Shown piece after piece: positions 16,339 through 24,204 of a stretch of 64,000 nucleotides of DNA. Position 1 is the first letter of the stretch; each line of letters begins with the position of its first letter. Origin of the DNA: Sphingobium algorifonticola (GTDB lineage: Bacteria; Pseudomonadota; Alphaproteobacteria; Sphingomonadales; Sphingomonadaceae); NCBI RefSeq assembly GCF_004005485.1, contig NZ_RZUL01000002.1, positions 62,001-126,000 of the forward strand, in the 5' to 3' direction. Position numbers and translations under genes: made by a program. The notes beneath the pieces are model-generated. The model was not told the DNA's origin. It did not search any database and saw nothing but the letters and a program-made list of their open reading frames with translations.

Positions 16339-17154
16339 ATGGACATTAACGACGTCGCCGCCGTCGAGGCCTTTGCCGAAAGCAAGGGCATGTATTTGCA
16401 GACGGTCACCTGGGTGCATCACTGGACGCCGGGGCTGTTCAGCTTTCGCGTCGATCGCCCGCAAAGCCTGCGCTTCGATTCCGGCGAGTTCGTGATGATC
16501 GGCCTGCCTGCCGAGGATGGCAAGGCGATCATGCGCGCCTATTCGATCGTCAGTCCGGCGTGGGAAGACCATCTTGAGTTCTTCTCGGTCAAGGTCGCCG
16601 ACGGCGCGCTGACGTCGCGGCTCCAGCATCTCAAGATCGGCGACAAGGTACTGATCGGCCGCAAGCCGACGGGAACGCTGGTCATCGACGCGCTGACGCC
16701 GGGCAAGCATCTGGTCATGATCGGCACCGGCACCGGGCTTGCCCCGTTCCTCTCCGTCCTGCGCGACCCTGCGACGCACGAGCGGTTCGAAAACATCATC
16801 ATCACCCATACGGTGCGGCAGAAGGAAGAGCTGGCCTACAGCCAGTTCCTGCAGGAGGAAATCCGCAACGACGAGATTTTCGGCGAGTTGCTGCGCGATC
16901 GCTTCACTTATTATCCGACTGTGACCCAGGGTGAGTTCCACACGCGCGGTCGCATTACGGACCGCATCCGCGAAGGCCTGTTCCGCAGCGACATCGGCCT
17001 CACGACTGCCGATCGCCCCGATTCCCGCTGGATGATCTGCGGATCGATGGCGTTCAACAAGGACATGATCGAGATATTGGAAGGCTGGGGTATGACCGAA
17101 GGCACGCGCAGCAATCCGGGCCAGTTCGTGGTCGAGCGGGCGTTCGTGGGCTGA
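16339..17154 (+). CDS. fpr: Ferredoxin-NADP(+) reductase
   Basis: The 271-residue flavoenzyme moves electrons between NADPH and ferredoxin or flavodoxin. The FAD-binding RAYSIVS motif is at about residues 66-72 and the NADP-binding GTGTGLAPF at 129-137; the C-terminus (FVVERAFVG) closes the active site in the way seen in bacterial subclass I enzymes. Length and motifs match the proteobacterial Fpr type. GGAAGAA lies about ten bases before the ATG. It follows the suf operon by 200 bases and could supply reductant for Fe-S work, but it probably has its own promoter. Confidence 0.93.
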   Translation: MDINDVAAVEAFAESKGMYLQTVTWVHHWTPGLFSFRVDRPQSLRFDSGEFVMIGLPAEDGKAIMRAYSIVSPAWEDHLEFFSVKVADGALTSRLQHLKIGDKVLIGRKPTGTLVIDALTPGKHLVMIGTGTGLAPFLSVLRDPATHERFENIIITHTVRQKEELAYSQFLQEEIRNDEIFGELLRDRFTYYPTVTQGEFHTRGRITDRIREGLFRSDIGLTTADRPDSRWMICGSMAFNKDMIEILEGWGMTEGTRSNPGQFVVERAFVG

Positions 17155-17179
17155 ACTGTTTGTGAGCATGCCATGGACC

Positions 17180-17280
17180 GTTCGTCCTGAGTAGCCACTG
17201 AGCGAAGTCGAAGTGGCGTATCGAAGGACAATGCTTCGATACGGGCCTTCGTTAAACTCAGTCCCTACTCAGCACGAACC
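17180..17280. repeat. Paired palindromic repeat, family A (diverged)
   Basis: Begins GTTCGTCCTGAGTAGCCACT and ends CTACTCAGCACGAACC, with inner inverted repeats GTATCGAAGG and CTTCGATAC. It lies between the convergent fpr and antiporter genes. Confidence 0.6.
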
Positions 17281-17302
17281 GTACTGGATCCGACCAAAGT
17301 CC

Positions 17303-18376
17303 TCACGGCACGATCGTCGTGAACAGATAAACCGCGAAGATCACCAGATGCACCGCGCCTTGCAGCACGGTGGTGCGCCCGGTGCCCAGCGACAGCGTGG
17401 CGACGATCAGCGTTAGAAACAGCAGCACGATGCTTTTCATGTCGAGGCCCAGCGAAATGGGCAGGTCGACCAGAATGGAAAGCGCGGCGACCGCCGGTAT
17501 GGTGAGGCCGATCGTGGCCAAGGCGGAGCCCAGGCCGAGGTTTAGGCTGGTCTGCAAGCGGTTGGCGAGCGTCGCGCGCACCGCCGCCACGCTTTCGGGC
17601 AGCAGGACGAGCGCGGCGATGATGACACCGACGATCGCGCGCGGCGCTCCGGCGGCGGCGACGGCCGCCTCGATCGGGGCGCTCAATATCTTGGCGAGCA
17701 GCACTACGGCCCCAAGGCAGGCAAGCAGCAGCACGGCCGACACGACCGTCTGGCGCAATCCCGGCGGATCGGCATGGATTTCGGTATCGGCGGCGAGCGT
17801 CTTGTCCGGCAGGAAATAGTCGCGGTGCCGCACTGTCTGCACCGTGACGAACGTGGCGTAGAGCAGGAACGACACGACCGCGACGAAGCCCAATTGGGAG
17901 ATCGAATAGACCGGCCCGGCTTCGCTGACCGTGAAATTGGGCAGCACAAGGGTAAGGACTGTCAGCGCGCAGAGCGTGGCGAGCGAGGCGCTGACGCCGG
18001 TCTGCTGGAAAATCTGTTCCTTGTGCCGGATCGCGCCGACGAAGAGGCACAGGCCAACGAGGCCGTTGAGGATGATCATGACCGCGGCGAACACCGTATC
18101 GCGGGCCAGCGTCGCGGAGCCTTCGCCCGCCGCGGCCATCAGCGTGACGATCAGGCCCAGCTCGATGACGGTGACGGCGATCGCCAGCAGGAAGGTGCCG
18201 AACGGCTCGCCCACGCGATGTGCGACCAGCTCGGCATGATGCACGGCGGCCAGCACGGTGCCGATCAGCACGGCTGCGAGCAGCAGATTGGGCAAGGCAA
18301 CGGCCGCGCCTGCCCCGATCAGCAGCCATCCGGCGACCGGGGCAGCCCATGTCCAGCTATCGATCAGTTTGCGCAT
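17303..18376 (-). CDS. Calcium/proton antiporter (ChaA-type)
   Basis: The 357-residue inner-membrane protein has about eleven hydrophobic segments arranged as two homologous Na+/Ca2+ exchanger domains. The acidic exchanger motifs are visible in TM2-3 (HHAELVAHRVGEPFGTFLLAIAVTVIELGL, about residues 45-75) and in the second half (LLPESVAAVRATLANRLQTSLNLGLGSALATIGLTIP, about 258-295). This matches the CaCA family, ChaA/YrbG-like branch, which exports Ca2+ or Na+ in exchange for protons. The ion cannot be decided here. The start follows the family; no strong Shine-Dalgarno sequence is seen. Confidence 0.88.
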   Translation of the reverse strand: MRKLIDSWTWAAPVAGWLLIGAGAAVALPNLLLAAVLIGTVLAAVHHAELVAHRVGEPFGTFLLAIAVTVIELGLIVTLMAAAGEGSATLARDTVFAAVMIILNGLVGLCLFVGAIRHKEQIFQQTGVSASLATLCALTVLTLVLPNFTVSEAGPVYSISQLGFVAVVSFLLYATFVTVQTVRHRDYFLPDKTLAADTEIHADPPGLRQTVVSAVLLLACLGAVVLLAKILSAPIEAAVAAAGAPRAIVGVIIAALVLLPESVAAVRATLANRLQTSLNLGLGSALATIGLTIPAVAALSILVDLPISLGLDMKSIVLLFLTLIVATLSLGTGRTTVLQGAVHLVIFAVYLFTTIVP

Positions 18377-18511
18377 CGCGCTGTTCTAGCGGGAAGGGGG
18401 GCATGCGCAACGGGCAATCAGCGGATTTCTGCGGCTTTCAACGCCGCAACTTCCGCAACTTCATGGCCTTCCGCGTGACGCTTTTCCGGCAAAGGCGCTG
18501 GCCCGTTCTCC

Positions 18512-18826
18512 TTATCCGCAGCGGGCCGACGTAACTTTCATCGCGTCGTCATAGCTGACCGTCAGGCGGTCGGGGCGGAAGTCCATCGTCATCGCGCTGC
18601 CCGGTGCGCCCCAGCGCAAGGTGCGTGCACCGGATACTTTCAGCATCTCCGCGCCGAGGTCCGCCGTCACGGTCTGCCCCGTAAAGCGATCAAGACCAGC
18701 GTTACGGCACGGGCCTTCGCTTTCGGCGGCCGGGGCCGGTGCCGCGCCGTCCATCGGGGCGCAGGCCGCCAGCAGCGGGAGCACCATCATCGCGCCAGTC
18801 CCGGCGCGCAGCAGCTTTGCAGGCAT
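18512..18826 (-). CDS. I78-type peptidase inhibitor lipoprotein
   Basis: The 104-residue precursor has a lipoprotein signal ending in LLAACAP (lipobox, cysteine near residue 22), so it is expected to be anchored in the envelope. The mature domain matches the I78 potato-inhibitor-like family: CRNAGLDRFTGQTVTADLGAEML, then LRWGAPGSAMTMDFRPDRL and the terminal VTSARCG with its disulfide cysteine. By family it inhibits serine peptidases; the target is unknown. AAGGA precedes the ATG. It begins one base after the rnd stop on the same strand, so the two are likely co-transcribed. Confidence 0.85.
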   Translation of the reverse strand: MPAKLLRAGTGAMMVLPLLAACAPMDGAAPAPAAESEGPCRNAGLDRFTGQTVTADLGAEMLKVSGARTLRWGAPGSAMTMDFRPDRLTVSYDDAMKVTSARCG

Positions 18827-18827
18827 C

Positions 18828-20030
18828 TCAGTCCTTTCTTGCGGAGGCCGCCGGTTCCGCCACGGCAAGCGTCCGCGTCATTTTAAGCCGTCCGTTCTTC
18901 ACCGCAAACGCCAACCGCCCCTCGACCAGATCGACGGCATCGCGCCCAAATTGTTCATAGCGCCAGCCTTCGAGGATCGACAGGCCCTCGCGCTCGCCTG
19001 CCGCCAGCGCGTCCAGATCATCGGTGCGCGCCAGCAGCCGTGAGGCGACGTTGATGTCGCGCGACCGTATCTTGAGCAGCAGCTTCAGCAGATCGGCGAC
19101 CAGTGCGCCATCCTTGCCAAGGCCCGGCTTCTTCGGGTCGCGCTCGGGCATTTCGTCGCGGTCCAGCGGCTTGGCATTGGCCAGCGCCTGCATCATCCGG
19201 GTGCCGATGTCGTTGGTCTTCCAGCCTGCCGAAAGCCCGCGTACCTTCACCAGATCATCCTGGCTGCGCGGCGGGTGGCTGGCGATGTCGGCCAGTGTCT
19301 CGTCCTTCACGATGCGGCCGCGCGGCAGGTTCTTGTCCTGCGCCTCGATTTCGCGCCAGGCCGCCAGTGCCTTCAGGCGCCCGAGAACATCGGCCTTGCG
19401 GCTGGCGATCCGCACGCGCTTCCAGGCTTCCTCGGGCAAGTTGATGTAGTTGGACGGATCGCTGATCCGCTCCATTTCCTGATCGAGCCAGCCGCCGCGC
19501 CCGGTTTTCTTGAGGTCGGCGAGCATCATCGGAAAAATCTGGATGAGGTAGGTCACGTCGCCGATCGCATAATCGATCTGGCGCTTGTCGAGCGGGCGGC
19601 GGGCCCAGTCGGTAAACCGCGCGCCCTTGTCGAGCGTGATGCCCAGCCACGCATCAACCAGATTGCCATAGCCGATCTGCTCGCCCAGCCCCAGCGCCAT
19701 GGCCGCGATCTGGGTGTCGAACATCGGCTGCGGCGTCTTGCCGGTCAGATTGTGGATGATTTCCAGATCCTGCCCGCCCGCGTGAAAGACCTTCAGCACG
19801 TCATGATTGTCGACCATCAGGTCGAGCAGCGGTGTCATGTCGAGGCCGGGGGCCTTGGGGTCGATTGCGGCCGCCTCATGTTCGTCCGCCACCTGGACCA
19901 GGCACAGCTCGGGCCAATAGCTGTTTTCCCGCATGAACTCGGTATCGACGGCGATATAGGGGGATTTGGCGATGCGCTGGCAGAAGTCGGCGAGGGTCTT
20001 GCTGTCGCTGATCAGCGGATGGATTTGCAT
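18828..20030 (-). CDS. rnd: Ribonuclease D
   Basis: The 400-residue 3'-5' exoribonuclease trims tRNA and other small RNA precursors. The DEDD catalytic motif starts with AVDTEFMRE (Asp29, Glu31); the second aspartate is in [12 protein letters not shown] and the last in [10 protein letters not shown]. An HRDC domain occupies about residues 205-290 ([33 protein letters not shown]). The start at 20030 is the family N-terminus. It is divergent from aspS, 124 bases away. Confidence 0.94.
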   Translation of the reverse strand: MQIHPLISDSKTLADFCQRIAKSPYIAVDTEFMRENSYWPELCLVQVADEHEAAAIDPKAPGLDMTPLLDLMVDNHDVLKVFHAGGQDLEIIHNLTGKTPQPMFDTQIAAMALGLGEQIGYGNLVDAWLGITLDKGARFTDWARRPLDKRQIDYAIGDVTYLIQIFPMMLADLKKTGRGGWLDQEMERISDPSNYINLPEEAWKRVRIASRKADVLGRLKALAAWREIEAQDKNLPRGRIVKDETLADIASHPPRSQDDLVKVRGLSAGWKTNDIGTRMMQALANAKPLDRDEMPERDPKKPGLGKDGALVADLLKLLLKIRSRDINVASRLLARTDDLDALAAGEREGLSILEGWRYEQFGRDAVDLVEGRLAFAVKNGRLKMTRTLAVAEPAASARKD

Positions 20031-20154
20031 ATGGTCTTCGATCTTATTATGGGCAGGCCCGCTCCCTGGCGGGCTGGTCGGTATCGACATCATCGGCCAT
20101 AGCCCCGATCCACGGGTTTGTCATTTCCGTAAAGCATTGGAAGATACCACAACC

Positions 20155-21939
20155 ATGCACCTGTATCGCACCCACACTTGCGCCGCCCTTCGCGAAAGCG
20201 ATGTCGGCAGCACTGTCCGCCTGTCCGGCTGGGTGCATCGCAAACGGGATCATGGCGGCGTGTTGTTCGTGGACCTGCGCGATCATTATGGCCTGACGCA
20301 GATCGTGGCGAAGGCGGACAGCGATCCGCTGCGCGTGCTGGAGGGGCTCCGCGTCGAATCGGTCGTAACGATCGACGGCACCGTTGTGGCGCGCGGGGCG
20401 GAAGCGTCCAACGCGAACCTCGCCACCGGCGCGATCGAAGTGGTGGCGGACAGCGTGACGGTGCAGTCCGCCGCGCAGGAATTGCCACTGCCGGTTGCCG
20501 GGGAACAGGACTATCCCGAGGACATTCGCCTGCGCTATCGCTTTCTCGACCTGCGGCGCGAAACGCTGCATGCGAACATCGTCACCCGCACGAAAATCAT
20601 TTCGGACATGCGCCGCCGGATGGAAGGCGCGGGCTTCACCGAATATTCAACGCCGATCCTGACGGCCTCCAGCCCGGAAGGCGCGCGCGACTTTCTGGTG
20701 CCCAGCCGCATTCATGCAGGCAAGTTCTACGCGCTGCCGCAGGCGCCGCAGCAGTACAAGCAATTGCTGATGGTCGCGGGCTTCGACCGCTATTTCCAGA
20801 TCGCACCCTGCTTCCGCGACGAAGACCCGCGCGCCGACCGTCTGCCGGGCGAGTTCTACCAGCTCGATCTCGAAATGAGCTTCGTCACGCAGGAAGATGT
20901 GTGGAACACGATGGAGCCGGTGATCGCGCAGGTGTTCGAGGCGTTTGCGAACGGCAAACCGGTGACGCCCGCAGGTAGCTTCCCGCGCATCCCCCATGCC
21001 GAAGCGATGCTGAAATATGGCAGCGACAAGCCGGATTTGCGCAATCCTATCCTCATCACCGACGTCACCGAGCATTTCCACGGGAGCGGCTTCGGTATCT
21101 TCGCAAGCCTCGTGGAAAGCGGCAGCGTGATCCGCGCGATCCCTGCGCCGGGCGCTGGAGCGGGCAGCCGCAAGTTCTTCGACGACATGAACAACTGGGC
21201 GCGTAGCGAAGGCTATTCTGGCCTCGGCTATATCAACATCAAGGATGGTGCACCGGGCGGCCCGATCGCCAAGAACCATGGCGAGGACGCGACCGCAAAG
21301 CTGATCGCGGCGCTCGGCCTTGGTCCCAATGACGGCGTGTTCTTCGCGGCGGGCAAGGAAAGCCAGGCGGCGAAGCTCGCGGGCCTCGCGCGCATCCGTA
21401 TCGGCGAACAGCTGGACCTGATCGACAAGGACCGTTTCGAGCTGTGCTGGATCGTCGACTTCCCGTTCTACGAATATGACGAGGACGAGAAGAAGCTCGA
21501 TTTTGCGCACAACCCCTTCTCGATGCCGCAGGGCGGGCTGGAGGCGCTGAACGGGCAGGACCCGCTGACGATCAAGGCGTACCAGTACGACATGGTCTGC
21601 AACGGATACGAGATCGCCTCGGGCTCGATCCGCAACCAGCATCCCGATTTGATGGTGAAGGCGTTCGAACTGGTCGGCCTGTCCAAGGCCGATGTCGAGG
21701 AGCGTTTCGGCGGCCTCTATCGCGCGTTCCAATATGGCGCACCGCCCCATGGCGGGATGGCGGCCGGGGTCGATCGCATCGTCATGCTGCTGGTCGGCGC
21801 GCAGAATCTGCGTGAAGTGACGCTGTTCCCCATGAACCAGCGCGCCGAGGACCTGCTGATGGGCGCGCCCAGCCCCGCGGCGCTCAAGCAGTTGCGGGAA
21901 CTGCACATCCGCGTGCTGGAAGCGCCTGCGAAAGCATAA
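20155..21939 (+). CDS. aspS: Aspartyl-tRNA synthetase
   Basis: The 594-residue class IIb synthetase charges tRNA with aspartate. It has an N-terminal OB-fold anticodon domain ([30 protein letters not shown]), motif 2 ([23 protein letters not shown]) and motif 3 ([14 protein letters not shown]), plus the bacterial GAD insertion in the middle. Many alphaproteobacteria use a non-discriminating enzyme with GatCAB; specificity cannot be read here. The ATG at 20155 is the family start ([18 protein letters not shown]). Confidence 0.96.
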   Translation: MHLYRTHTCAALRESDVGSTVRLSGWVHRKRDHGGVLFVDLRDHYGLTQIVAKADSDPLRVLEGLRVESVVTIDGTVVARGAEASNANLATGAIEVVADSVTVQSAAQELPLPVAGEQDYPEDIRLRYRFLDLRRETLHANIVTRTKIISDMRRRMEGAGFTEYSTPILTASSPEGARDFLVPSRIHAGKFYALPQAPQQYKQLLMVAGFDRYFQIAPCFRDEDPRADRLPGEFYQLDLEMSFVTQEDVWNTMEPVIAQVFEAFANGKPVTPAGSFPRIPHAEAMLKYGSDKPDLRNPILITDVTEHFHGSGFGIFASLVESGSVIRAIPAPGAGAGSRKFFDDMNNWARSEGYSGLGYINIKDGAPGGPIAKNHGEDATAKLIAALGLGPNDGVFFAAGKESQAAKLAGLARIRIGEQLDLIDKDRFELCWIVDFPFYEYDEDEKKLDFAHNPFSMPQGGLEALNGQDPLTIKAYQYDMVCNGYEIASGSIRNQHPDLMVKAFELVGLSKADVEERFGGLYRAFQYGAPPHGGMAAGVDRIVMLLVGAQNLREVTLFPMNQRAEDLLMGAPSPAALKQLRELHIRVLEAPAKA

Positions 21940-21956
21940 GCTCGTCAAAAGTAGGT

Positions 21957-22014
21957 GTGCGCGAAGACGCAGAGACGCGGAGGGCAATCTCTGCGTCTTT
22001 ACCTCTCCGCGCGA
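21957..22014. repeat. Inverted repeat, family C
   Basis: GTGCGCGAAGACGCAGAGAC and GCGGAG pair imperfectly with CTCTGCGTCTTT and CTCCGCGCG. Related to the repeat between sufC and sufD. It could act as a transcription-ending hairpin after aspS but lacks a T tract. Confidence 0.6.
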
Positions 22015-22080
22015 CCAAAATTGGTCCAGTCCGAACCGGACAATTGGCGATGACTGTGAAACTGTGCTACACAGTCTTTC

Positions 22081-22473
22081 ATGAAAAACGTCACCATCGC
22101 CCTTGATGACGAAACCCACCGACTCGCCCGCATTCGCGCGGCGGAACTGGGAACGTCTTTGTCGGCGCTGGTGAAGGACTATCTTACCGGCCTTGTTCGG
22201 GACGATCCGCCGCAGGAGGTGCGCGCCATGCCCATGCAGTACAGCGCCCCGCCGCAGGATCAGGCGCGGGCAGCGCCGCCGACCGACGGCCCGCCCTGGC
22301 TGGTCGATGGCCAATGGGTCTACACGCGGGATGGCAAGCCGCGGCAGCCCGGTGCATTGCGGGGGATGATCGGCTGGACCGAGGATTTTGCGGAAACCCC
22401 GGATTGGCTGCTTGACGCCTTTGAAGGCAAGGACACCGAATTACCCTGGCCTGACGTACCAACCAAGACATGA
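22081..22473 (+). CDS. Ribbon-helix-helix antitoxin of a VapBC-type module
   Basis: The first 40 residues (MKNVTIALDDETHRLARIRA then ELGTSLSALVKDYLTGL) match ribbon-helix-helix DNA-binding domains. Residues 43-75 are a proline- and alanine-rich linker, and the C-terminal half (PPWLVDGQWVYTRDGKPRQP, then WTEDFAETPDWLLDAFEGKD) is tryptophan-rich and probably the toxin-binding part. At 130 residues it is longer than most VapB antitoxins. Its stop overlaps the PIN-domain gene by four bases, the common arrangement for a co-translated antitoxin-toxin pair. Confidence 0.75.
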   Translation: MKNVTIALDDETHRLARIRAAELGTSLSALVKDYLTGLVRDDPPQEVRAMPMQYSAPPQDQARAAPPTDGPPWLVDGQWVYTRDGKPRQPGALRGMIGWTEDFAETPDWLLDAFEGKDTELPWPDVPTKT

Positions 22474-22853
22474 AGCTCCTCCTGGATACGCATGTCCTGC
22501 TCTGGTGGCTGAAGGATGATCTGAGACTCGGGCGAAAAGCGCGGGCCGTCATCGCCGACCCAAAGGTGCATGTGATGGCCAGCATTGCATCGCCATGGGA
22601 AATGTCGGTCAAGCATCGCATCGGCAAACCTGCCGAGCGCGGCGGTGATATGCTCGAATGGCTGGTTGGTCAGGGTGTCGAGATTTTACCTGTTCGCGCG
22701 GCCGATTTGCGCGCGCTCGAAGCCTTGCCTTTGCTGCATCGCGACCCGTTCGATCATCTCATTGTCGCCCAGGCGCAAACCGAAAATGCACGAATCATGA
22801 CCGATGACGGTCTCATCCTTCGATACGGCGTCCCCTGTATCGGTATCGGCTAA
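22470..22853 (+). CDS. PIN-domain ribonuclease toxin (VapC-type)
   Basis: The 127-residue protein has the PIN-domain layout: the first acidic residue in LLLDTHVLLWW (Asp6), a Glu in ASPWEMSVKHRIGK (about residue 41), and Asp residues in HRDPFDHLIVAQA and IMTDDGLI. All positions needed for the metal site are present, so it is probably active. By family it cleaves RNA, often a tRNA or rRNA site. The RDPFDHLIVAQA segment places it in the YdeK/PIN-MtVapC-like group. The neighbour upstream is its probable antitoxin. Confidence 0.85.
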   Translation: MKLLLDTHVLLWWLKDDLRLGRKARAVIADPKVHVMASIASPWEMSVKHRIGKPAERGGDMLEWLVGQGVEILPVRAADLRALEALPLLHRDPFDHLIVAQAQTENARIMTDDGLILRYGVPCIGIG

Positions 22854-22864
22854 GGCACGCGATC

Positions 22865-23656
22865 ATGACCATAAACCTCAACGACCATGAATCCGGCACC
22901 AAATACACCGGCGATTATGATGCCGCGCTCGCGGCATTGCAGGAACGGCTGGCCAAGGTGCAGGTGGCGCATATCGTCCATAAAAAGCGCAGCGTCATCC
23001 TGTTCGAGGGGTGGGACGCCGCAGGCAAGGGCGGGATCATCCAGCGCCTGACCGCCGAATGGGACCCGCGCTATTTTCAGGTCTGGCCGATCGCCGCGCC
23101 GACGCAGGAGGAACTGGCCCGTCACTATCTCTGGCGCTTCTGGAACCGCCTGCCCGCCAGCGGCAATATCGCGATCTTCGACCGGAGCTGGTACGGCCGG
23201 GTTCTGGTCGAGCGAGTCGAAGGCTATTGCAGCAAGGCCGACTGGAAGCGGGCCTATGCCGAAATCAATGCGTTCGAAGCGCAGCAGGTCGATGCGGGCA
23301 CCCATATCGTCAAGCTTTTCGTCCACATCACGCAGGAAACACAGGACAAGCAACTGGCCGAGCGGCTCGATGTGCCCTGGAAACGCTGGAAGACGGGCAC
23401 GGACGATTATCGCAACCGCAGCCAGCGCGCCGCTTATCTTGACGCCATGCACGACATGTTCGGCAAAACCCACACCAAACATGCGCCCTGGTGCGTGATC
23501 GACAACAACCACCGCAAGGCGGGGCGGATCGCCGCGCTCACGCATATTGCCGACACGCTGGAAAGGCTGGTGCCGATGGATATGCCCGAAGCGGATCCCG
23601 ATGTCGTCGCGCTGGCGCAGGCGGCGTTCGGCTACAAAGCCAAGAGCAAGGGCTAA
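22865..23656 (+). CDS. Polyphosphate kinase 2 family protein
   Basis: The 263-residue protein has the PPK2 fold. The Walker A EGWDAAGKGG is at about residues 48-57 and the lid/Walker B pair FDRSWYGRVLVERVEGY begins at 105. PPK2 enzymes phosphorylate nucleoside mono- or diphosphates with polyphosphate; class cannot be fixed by eye, though the single domain excludes the duplicated AMP-using form. It starts 11 bases after the toxin gene stop but is a core gene, so shared transcription is probably incidental. Confidence 0.92.
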   Translation: MTINLNDHESGTKYTGDYDAALAALQERLAKVQVAHIVHKKRSVILFEGWDAAGKGGIIQRLTAEWDPRYFQVWPIAAPTQEELARHYLWRFWNRLPASGNIAIFDRSWYGRVLVERVEGYCSKADWKRAYAEINAFEAQQVDAGTHIVKLFVHITQETQDKQLAERLDVPWKRWKTGTDDYRNRSQRAAYLDAMHDMFGKTHTKHAPWCVIDNNHRKAGRIAALTHIADTLERLVPMDMPEADPDVVALAQAAFGYKAKSKG

Positions 23657-23686
23657 GGCGCTGCGTCCGCAGCCCCCGGCACCGTG

Positions 23687-24172
23687 TCAGCCTGACGGGT
23701 AGGTGATCGCCATCACTTCATAATCCCGCTCGCCGCCGGGCAGCGTCACGCGGCGCACGTCGCCCACCGCGGCACCGCGCAGCGCGCGGGCCAGCGGTGC
23801 GCCCCAGCCGATGCGGCCTTTGTCGGCGTCGGCTTCATCGTTGCCGACGATCGTGACGGTGCGCTGATGGTCATTCTCGTCGGCGACCGTCACCGTCGCG
23901 CCGAAGAAGATGCGGGATTTGTCGGGCTGCGCTGCCGGATCGACGATTTTGGCGTCCTTCATCTTTTTCGACAGGCGGCGCAATTGCCCGTCGATTTCGC
24001 GCATGCGCTTGCGCCCATAGAGATAGTCGCCATTCTCCGACCGATCGCCATTCCCGGCCGCCCAGCTTACCACTTCGACGATGCGCGGGCGCTCGACACC
24101 CAGCAGATGATCATATTCGGCGCGCAGCGTGGCAAAGCCCGCAGGCGTGATGTAATTGATCGTCGGGTTCAT
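23687..24172 (-). CDS. greB: Transcript cleavage factor GreB
   Basis: The protein of about 161 residues has the GreA/GreB layout: an N-terminal coiled coil (NYITPAGFATLRAEYDHLL to about residue 75) with acidic tip residues, and a C-terminal FKBP-like domain (IFFGATVTVADENDHQRTVTI, GRIGWGAPLARALRGAAVGD). It stimulates cleavage of backtracked transcripts by RNA polymerase. NYITPAG and the basic patch favour GreB over GreA. Starts at 24184 and 24172 are both possible; neither has a clear Shine-Dalgarno sequence. Confidence 0.9.
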   Translation of the reverse strand: MNPTINYITPAGFATLRAEYDHLLGVERPRIVEVVSWAAGNGDRSENGDYLYGRKRMREIDGQLRRLSKKMKDAKIVDPAAQPDKSRIFFGATVTVADENDHQRTVTIVGNDEADADKGRIGWGAPLARALRGAAVGDVRRVTLPGGERDYEVMAITYPSG

Positions 24173-24204
24173 CGTCGGGGCCATAGCGTGGGCAAGGACC
24201 GGCG

